DNA of 64,000 nt, taken from an uncultured Steroidobacter sp. Its GTDB lineage: Bacteria; Pseudomonadota; Gammaproteobacteria; Steroidobacterales; Steroidobacteraceae. Under the pieces are notes generated by a model that did no database searches, was not told the origin of the DNA, and worked only from the letters and a program-made list of their open reading frames with translations. Below are positions 59,783-64,000 of the stretch, piece by piece. Positions within the stretch are counted from its first letter, which is position 1, and every line of letters starts with the position of its first letter. The stretch is taken from NCBI RefSeq assembly GCF_937958065.1, contig NZ_CALFXI010000090.1:27857-91856 (forward strand). The letters are read 5' to 3'. Both the position numbers and the translations under genes were made by a program.

Positions 59783-61673
59783 AAAGCATCCCACCGATGC
59801 CGCTTTGTTTCTTCAGTTCGCCGACCATGTTGCCGAAGCCCTTCGCGGCGGTCGGATCGCGCTCGTCGAGCTCGCTGGACACGATCGCACCGGCCCAGCC
59901 GCCGATGCCGGACAGGATCGCAACGTATTGCCTTCCGTCCGGACCGCGGAACGTGGTCGGCTGGCCGATGATTCCGGAGGCAGTCTTGAACTGCCACAGC
60001 ACCTCGCCGGTGCGCGCGTGCACGGCTTTGAACCAGCCTTCGAGATTGCCGTAGAAAACCACGTCGCCGGCGGTCACCGCGGTGCCGCTCCATACCGGCC
60101 AGCGCTCGGGCACGGACCACAATTTGCGCCTCGCGACCGGATCCCACGCCATGAGCTCGCCGATGTGATCGCCGGGGCCGGGATAGAAGCGCGCGTTCAC
60201 GCCCAGATAGCCGGTGCCCGCGATGTATGAAACGGGTTTGATCTCCCAGTCCATGCACATCTCGTTGTGAGGCACGTACATCAGGCCGGTGCGCTTGCTG
60301 AAGGACGACGGCGTCCAGTCCTTGGCGCCAGGCGAGTTGGGACATACCTCGCGCACCACCTTGCCCTGCGACGGAATCTTGTCCGGGTTGTGGATCAGCC
60401 GTCCGGTCTTCAGGTCCACGCCCTTCGACGCGGTGATATAGGTGAACGGGTCGGCGGCGAGCAGCTCGCCGTTGACGCGATCGATCACATACATGTAGCC
60501 ATTGCGATCCGGACGCACCACCACCTTGCGCGGCTTGCCTTCCCAGTTCATGTCGAGAATCAGGTTCTCGTTGACGGCGGAGTGATCCCAGAGATCGTGC
60601 GGGCTGATCTGATAGAACCAGCGCGCGTGACCGTCGTCCGGATCGCGCGCGAACATGCCGTTGGTCCACAGGTTGTCGCCGGGCCGGACCTCGTGATTCC
60701 AGGGGCTGGGATTGGAGGTGCCGTAATAGATCAGATCCAGGTCGGGGTCGTACGAGATCCAGCCCCACACCGTGCCGCCGCCGATCTTCCAGTGATCGGG
60801 CGGGAATTGAGAGACGCCGAGGTCCGTGCCGCGATACTGGGGATAGAACGGTTTGAACTCCGATGGATCGATCAGCACGTCGCGGTCCGGTCCGGTCGAG
60901 TAAGCGCGCCAGGCAATCGAGCCGTCGGAGGCATTCAAGGCAGCGAGCCAGCCGCGGGCGCCGAATTCGGCGCCCGAGTTGCCCACCAGCACTTTGTCTT
61001 TGACCACGAGCGGCGCCATCGTGAACGTTTCGCCGTAGTTGAAATCTCCTACGCGAGTCTTCCATTGCAGCTGACCCGTGGCCGCGTCGACGGCCACCGT
61101 GTGCGCATCCGTGGTGTTGTAAAAGATGCGGCCGTTCGAATAGACCGGCCCGCGACTGACCGGCTGGCAGCACGCGACGCCCTGCGATGCCGCATCCGCT
61201 TTCGGATCGAATTTCCATTTCAATCCGCCGCCCGGTGCATTCAGGTCGACGGCGTACAGAATGTTCGGGTACGGTGTGACGAAGTACAGCGTGTCGCCGA
61301 CGGCGAGCACCGCCGATTCTTGACCGAGCAACGTGCCGGTCGCGAACGTGAAAGCGAGCTGCAGCTTGCCGACGTTCGCGGTGTTGATTTCATCCAGTCC
61401 GCTGAAACGCGTATTGGCGTAGTCGCGCGAGGGCATGGTCCACTGGCCATCTTCGGGCGGCGAGGCCGAGTCGGGCACCGAAATGTTTGCTGGCCCTTCG
61501 CCCGGAGGCGGGGCGCTCCCGGGAGCGGGGCGGGTTGGATTCGCCACCGTATTGAGTTGGGTCGCGCCATTGGGCTCGGAGGGATGACAACCGACGACGG
61601 TGCAGCTCGCCAGTGCGATCATCCAGCTGATGGGGCGTGCAACGCGAGTGCAGGCGCTTGCCGGATCGTTCAT
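59760..61673 (-). CDS. PQQ-dependent dehydrogenase (lipoprotein, quinoprotein alcohol/sugar type)
   Basis: The 637-residue protein has a lipoprotein-type signal ending SCTVVGC and an eight-bladed beta-propeller with repeated W-containing motifs (LKWKFDPKADA, WKTRVGDFNYG, LWQFKTASG). The vicinal disulfide ring QGVACCQPVSRGPVY stacks on PQQ, and ISPHDLWDHSAVNENLILD carries the catalytic Asp. Two residues after that Asp is Ser, where lanthanide enzymes have Asp, so Ca2+ is the likelier metal. It oxidises an alcohol or sugar in the periplasm. No cytochrome domain is fused; the overlapping cytochrome gene probably takes the electrons. Confidence 0.87.
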   Translation of the reverse strand: MNDPASACTRVARPISWMIALASCTVVGCHPSEPNGATQLNTVANPTRPAPGSAPPPGEGPANISVPDSASPPEDGQWTMPSRDYANTRFSGLDEINTANVGKLQLAFTFATGTLLGQESAVLAVGDTLYFVTPYPNILYAVDLNAPGGGLKWKFDPKADAASQGVACCQPVSRGPVYSNGRIFYNTTDAHTVAVDAATGQLQWKTRVGDFNYGETFTMAPLVVKDKVLVGNSGAEFGARGWLAALNASDGSIAWRAYSTGPDRDVLIDPSEFKPFYPQYRGTDLGVSQFPPDHWKIGGGTVWGWISYDPDLDLIYYGTSNPSPWNHEVRPGDNLWTNGMFARDPDDGHARWFYQISPHDLWDHSAVNENLILDMNWEGKPRKVVVRPDRNGYMYVIDRVNGELLAADPFTYITASKGVDLKTGRLIHNPDKIPSQGKVVREVCPNSPGAKDWTPSSFSKRTGLMYVPHNEMCMDWEIKPVSYIAGTGYLGVNARFYPGPGDHIGELMAWDPVARRKLWSVPERWPVWSGTAVTAGDVVFYGNLEGWFKAVHARTGEVLWQFKTASGIIGQPTTFRGPDGRQYVAILSGIGGWAGAIVSSELDERDPTAAKGFGNMVGELKKQSGIGGMLYVFALPR

Positions 61674-61802
61674 GGCCAATACAACAAAGTGGCGCAAGGT
61701 AAGTTCCTGCCGGCGCTCAGGCCCGAGGAACTTTGCAGACAAGTCGGCATTGGGCTCGCTCCGGTAGCATGAAATGGCTGCTCGCGCGACGTGGGGGTCT
61801 CA

Positions 61803-62552
61803 ATGAGCAAACGAACGTGGGCATGGGTCTTGTGTGCGAGCACGGCGCTGGCCGGTTGCGGTGGCGAGAACACCCGCTCGAAAGTCACTCCGCCGGGCAA
61901 CGAGCCGGCGGCGGAAACCAAGCTGCTCGAATCGGGCGCGGACCTTCTGCAAAGCAAGGCGCCGCTCGGCGAATTGAACGCCTATCTGGACGGTTTCCAT
62001 TTCTACAACGGCAACCTGCAGGCGCAAATGGAGGCGCATCATTACTGCGGCCACGTCAATGAAGACCTGATCCAGTGTGTGATCTTCGATGGCAACGGCG
62101 ACGATGCGAAGCTCATGGGCATCGAATACATCATCACCGCGCAGCTGTTCGCCACGCTGCCGACGGAAGAGAAGCATCTATGGCACAGCCATGTCTACGA
62201 GGTGCGCTCGGGCACGCTGGTCGCGCCCGGTGTTCCGGAGGTGGTGGAGCGCGAGCTGATGACCAAGCTTGCCGGCACCTATGGCAAGACCTGGCACACC
62301 TGGCACACCGATCAGCAGAGCAAGCTGCCGCTGGGTACGCCGATGTTGATGATGGGGTTCACCGCGGACGGGCAGGTGAACGAGCAGATGGTCGTCGAGC
62401 GCGACCAGCGCATGAACGTGTCGAGCGGCGAGTTGCGCAAGCGGCGCGCCGACATTCCCTATCCAGCCATCGATGCCGACGCGGACGCATGGAGCAAGGG
62501 CATCGTGATGCAACTGCAGATCGAACGGCGCGCCGAGGGAACTCCGCACTGA
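61803..62552 (+). CDS. OBAP-like (DUF1264) lipoprotein
   Basis: The 249-residue protein has a lipoprotein signal (ending LAGC, Cys ~residue 18) and a DUF1264 domain, the domain of plant oil-body-associated proteins. Visible conserved parts are NAYLDGFHFYNGNLQAQMEA, HHYC, LMGIEYIITAQLF, EKHLWHSHVYEVRSG and TYGKTWHTWHTD, rich in His and Trp. Function in bacteria is unknown; lipid or membrane association is plausible. ATG at 61803 is preceded by a GGGGG run six bases upstream. It diverges from the PQQ dehydrogenase gene. Confidence 0.78.
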   Translation: MSKRTWAWVLCASTALAGCGGENTRSKVTPPGNEPAAETKLLESGADLLQSKAPLGELNAYLDGFHFYNGNLQAQMEAHHYCGHVNEDLIQCVIFDGNGDDAKLMGIEYIITAQLFATLPTEEKHLWHSHVYEVRSGTLVAPGVPEVVERELMTKLAGTYGKTWHTWHTDQQSKLPLGTPMLMMGFTADGQVNEQMVVERDQRMNVSSGELRKRRADIPYPAIDADADAWSKGIVMQLQIERRAEGTPH

Positions 62553-62601
62553 TTACGGGGTTGAATTCGAGGATGACAGGGGACTGACCACAGGAGACAG
62601 C

Positions 62602-62880
62602 ATGGCAACCCGCAAACGTGCAAAAAAGAAACAGTCGGCTCGAGGCAAATCGACCAGGAAGGCGGCAACCAGGTCCACCAAGAAATCAACGAAGAAGAAG
62701 TCCACGCGCAAGGCGGCGAAGCGCACGCTGATCGCGCCGCGCGGCGACAAGCGTTATGTGCGCCGGTCCAGGTCGGGCCGCTTCAAGGAAAGCGATGATG
62801 TGAGCGCTTCTTTATCGGCGGATCGCCGGCGGCGGGCCAAGCGCAAGGCCAAGCCGGGGCAGGGCGACAAGGGCGATTGA
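62602..62880 (+). CDS. Histone H1-like basic protein
   Basis: The 92-residue protein has a Lys/Arg/Ser/Thr-rich N-terminal half with repeated KKST and RKAA blocks, like the C-terminal tail of eukaryotic H1 or AlgP. An ordered C-terminal part follows (KRYVRRSRSGRFKESDDVSA, SADRRRRAKRKAKPGQG), which is a widespread bacterial sequence of unknown role. DNA compaction or regulation is likely. A GGAG lies six bases before the ATG in ACAGGAGACAGC. Confidence 0.75.
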   Translation: MATRKRAKKKQSARGKSTRKAATRSTKKSTKKKSTRKAAKRTLIAPRGDKRYVRRSRSGRFKESDDVSASLSADRRRRAKRKAKPGQGDKGD

Positions 62881-62908
62881 TTGATCGTCTTGCAGTCGGG
62901 GAACCGCA

Positions 62909-62939
62909 GCGGAAGCTAACCACACCGGTTAGCTTCCGC
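62909..62939. terminator. Bidirectional hairpin between convergent genes
   Basis: Thirteen bases (62909-62921, GCGGAAGCTAACC) pair perfectly with 62927-62939 across a 5-base loop. The stem lies between the stop of the H1-like gene and that of the convergent DUF4142 gene. It has no U-run, but it is the strongest stem-loop in the window and is well placed to end both transcripts. Confidence 0.65.
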
Positions 62940-62950
62940 GCCGGCGTCCG

Positions 62951-63460
62951 TCACATCTTGGCGAGCTTGCTGTCGAGCTTCTGCGCCTCGGCGAGATGCT
63001 CCTGCAGCGTCGGTAGCGTCTTCTTGGCGAAGGCACGCAACTCCGGATCGAGGGTGGTGTCGTTGGCCGCCGTCTGAAACAGCTGCACGACCTGCTCATG
63101 GTCCTTCACCATGCGTTGCATGTAGTCCCGGTTGAAGTCGCTGTCGGCCGACTCGTGCTTGTACTTTTCCATCACGCCTTTGTGCATCAGCCCGGGCTCG
63201 GTGGGTACTTCCAGCCCCTTGGCCTTGGCGGCGGCCATCAGCTCCTTGTTGGCCTTGGTGTGGTCCGTCACCATTTGTTGTGCGTATGCTTTCACGTCGG
63301 CATCCGTCGCCTTTTGCGCTCCCAGCTTGCCCATCTCGACTTCCGCGACGCCGGCTTCGCCGGCCTTCTTCACGAATTCCTTCGCGGAAATCTTATCCGC
63401 GCCGAACGCGGCCATGCTGGTACTGAGCGCGCCAATCAGCAGCAAGGTTGAAATCTTCAT
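62951..63460 (-). CDS. DUF4142 periplasmic protein
   Basis: The 169-residue protein has a signal peptide (MKISTLLLIGALSTSMAAFG, cleavage after GA) and a helical DUF4142 domain with AKEFVKKAGEAGVAEVEMGK and AYAQQMVTDHTKANKELMAA. It is a paralogue of the protein at 53407-54003, sharing domain and layout. Function is unknown. An AT-rich stretch (TTATAAAC) upstream of the ATG could be part of its promoter. Confidence 0.85.
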   Translation of the reverse strand: MKISTLLLIGALSTSMAAFGADKISAKEFVKKAGEAGVAEVEMGKLGAQKATDADVKAYAQQMVTDHTKANKELMAAAKAKGLEVPTEPGLMHKGVMEKYKHESADSDFNRDYMQRMVKDHEQVVQLFQTAANDTTLDPELRAFAKKTLPTLQEHLAEAQKLDSKLAKM

Positions 63461-63528
63461 GGCCTACCTCGTTTATAACTTTTTCCTAACAAGTGATGGT
63501 TCCGGTCGCGAGTTCGCTATCAAGCGAA

Positions 63529-63570
63529 CGCGCCGTGCACGGGTCGGTTCCAGACGACATGCACGGCGCG
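63529..63570. terminator. Hairpin after the SRPBCC gene
   Basis: CGCGCCGTGCA (63529-63539) pairs perfectly with TGCACGGCGCG (63560-63570), an 11-base-pair stem with a 20-base loop, 16 bases beyond the stop of the minus-strand SRPBCC gene. It is a likely terminator for that gene, though without a U-run. Confidence 0.5.
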
Positions 63571-63586
63571 CCTCGGACGGGCTGTC

Positions 63587-64000
63587 TCAAACGGGTCGGC
63601 CTTTGTCGACTTCACCGCGCCAGGCGCCGGTTTCCCGGCCGCGCGACTCGATGAACTTCTTGAAGTCCTGCACGGTGTTCTCGACGCGCGCGCTGAAGAT
63701 GCCCATCGCGTCACCCATGTTTTCTATGGTGCCTTCGGGCTCATAAGCCATCACCAGGCGTACGCGAGTGCGATCGCTGTCGAGCGGCTCGAAGCGCACC
63801 GTGCCCGCATTGGCGGCGCCGGAAACGCTCTTCCAGGAGATGCGCTTGTCCGGCTCCTGCTCGGTAATTTCCGCATCCCATTCCTTGTCCTTGCCCCAGA
63901 CCTCCGCATGCCAGTGCACATGCGTGTCGTCGATCTGCCGCACTTCCTTGACGCCCGCCATGAAGCGCGGGAACTCCTCGAACTGCGTCCACTGGTTGTA
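63587..64000 (-). CDS. SRPBCC (START-like) protein, 5' end cut by window edge
   Basis: The frame continues to the right edge (YNQWTQFEEFPRFM then AGVKEVRQID), so the N-terminus lies outside; 137 residues are visible. Segments HVHWHAEVWGKDKEWDAEIT, ISWKSVSGAANAGTVRFEP and MGIFSARVENTVQDFKKFIE match the polyketide cyclase/dehydrase-like SRPBCC family, which has a hydrophobic ligand cavity. The family member seen beside stress proteins in many proteobacteria has no known ligand. An internal Met at 63961 should not be taken as the start. Confidence 0.82.
   Translation of the reverse strand, partial: YNQWTQFEEFPRFMAGVKEVRQIDDTHVHWHAEVWGKDKEWDAEITEQEPDKRISWKSVSGAANAGTVRFEPLDSDRTRVRLVMAYEPEGTIENMGDAMGIFSARVENTVQDFKKFIESRGRETGAWRGEVDKGRPV

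Noticed and set aside
61691..61710. A sigma-54-like AGGAACTTACCTTGCG on the minus strand before the PQQ dehydrogenase.
   Set aside because: Spacing fits, but three of seven bases of the -24 box are wrong, and the transcript start would leave only about nine bases before the ATG.
1..64000. CRISPR arrays, insertion sequences, phage attachment sites, tRNA or rRNA genes.
   Set aside because: I saw no regularly spaced repeats, transposase or integrase motifs, or cloverleaf-like sequences in the intergenic regions.

Overview
The window is GC-rich, densely coded bacterial DNA with no rRNA, tRNA, CRISPR array, insertion sequence or phage gene that I can see. The gene content (plsY, birA and coaX in a row followed by a SPOR-domain protein; an aa3/caa3-type cytochrome oxidase operon; Wzx/Wzy-type exopolysaccharide genes; many small periplasmic DUF4142/DUF2934 proteins) fits a free-living aerobic proteobacterium. 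My best guess is a gammaproteobacterium of the Steroidobacter/Nevskia type, but this is inference, not a measured placement.

Layout. (1) 1-3468, minus strand: a glpD-like FAD dehydrogenase, an SDR epimerase and the N-terminal part of a Ser/Thr kinase cut by the left edge. (2) 3837-19961, plus strand: a large exopolysaccharide locus with a secreted pectate-lyase-like protein, a GumD/WcaJ-type initiating transferase, a GT39-like membrane enzyme, a Wzx-type flippase, a sulfotransferase, an O-antigen ligase/polymerase, three GT4 glycosyltransferases, a CapK/PaaK-like adenylating enzyme and a heparinase II/III-type lyase. (3) 19971-24587: housekeeping block (ctlX-like hydrolase, plsY, birA, coaX, small cytochrome c, SPOR protein). 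(4) 24584-31237: mixed block with a lipoprotein, a decayed receiver domain, AlkB, two ferritin-like proteins, an MBL hydrolase and an APC permease broken by an apparent one-base frameshift. (5) 31291-32334: a stand-alone sigma-54 activator.

(6) 32344-48906: two divergent, tightly overlapping operons built around 39013-39359. The minus operon starts with myo-inositol-phosphate synthase and continues with a histidine phosphatase, a CgeB-like glycosyltransferase, a nucleotidyltransferase, a GH-A hydrolase whose barrel order looks circularly permuted, a phosphopentomutase and a GT9-like enzyme. The plus operon has two SDR epimerases, a zinc dehydrogenase, a Gfo/Idh oxidoreductase, four glycosyltransferases and a methyltransferase. 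Together they look like a complete pathway for an inositol-linked or cyclitol-containing glycan, and I regard this as the most interesting uncharacterised system here. (7) 48866-51275: Crp/Fnr regulator, single-domain response regulator and HWE-type histidine kinase, with a pair of palindromic operators upstream. (8) 51511-61673: a MauG/CcpA-like dihaem protein, DUF4142 and DUF2934 proteins, CtaG, oxidase subunits III, I and II, a lipoprotein cytochrome c and a PQQ dehydrogenase, which together could carry electrons from a periplasmic alcohol or sugar to oxygen. (9) 61803-64000: an OBAP-like lipoprotein, a histone-H1-like basic protein, a second DUF4142 protein and a SRPBCC protein cut by the right edge.

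Five sites with sigma-54 spacing (GG-N10-GC) lie 54 to 100 bases before the first gene of transcription units in both glycan loci. The only sigma-54 activator gene in the window lies between the two loci, so the simplest reading is one sigma-54-controlled envelope-glycan programme.
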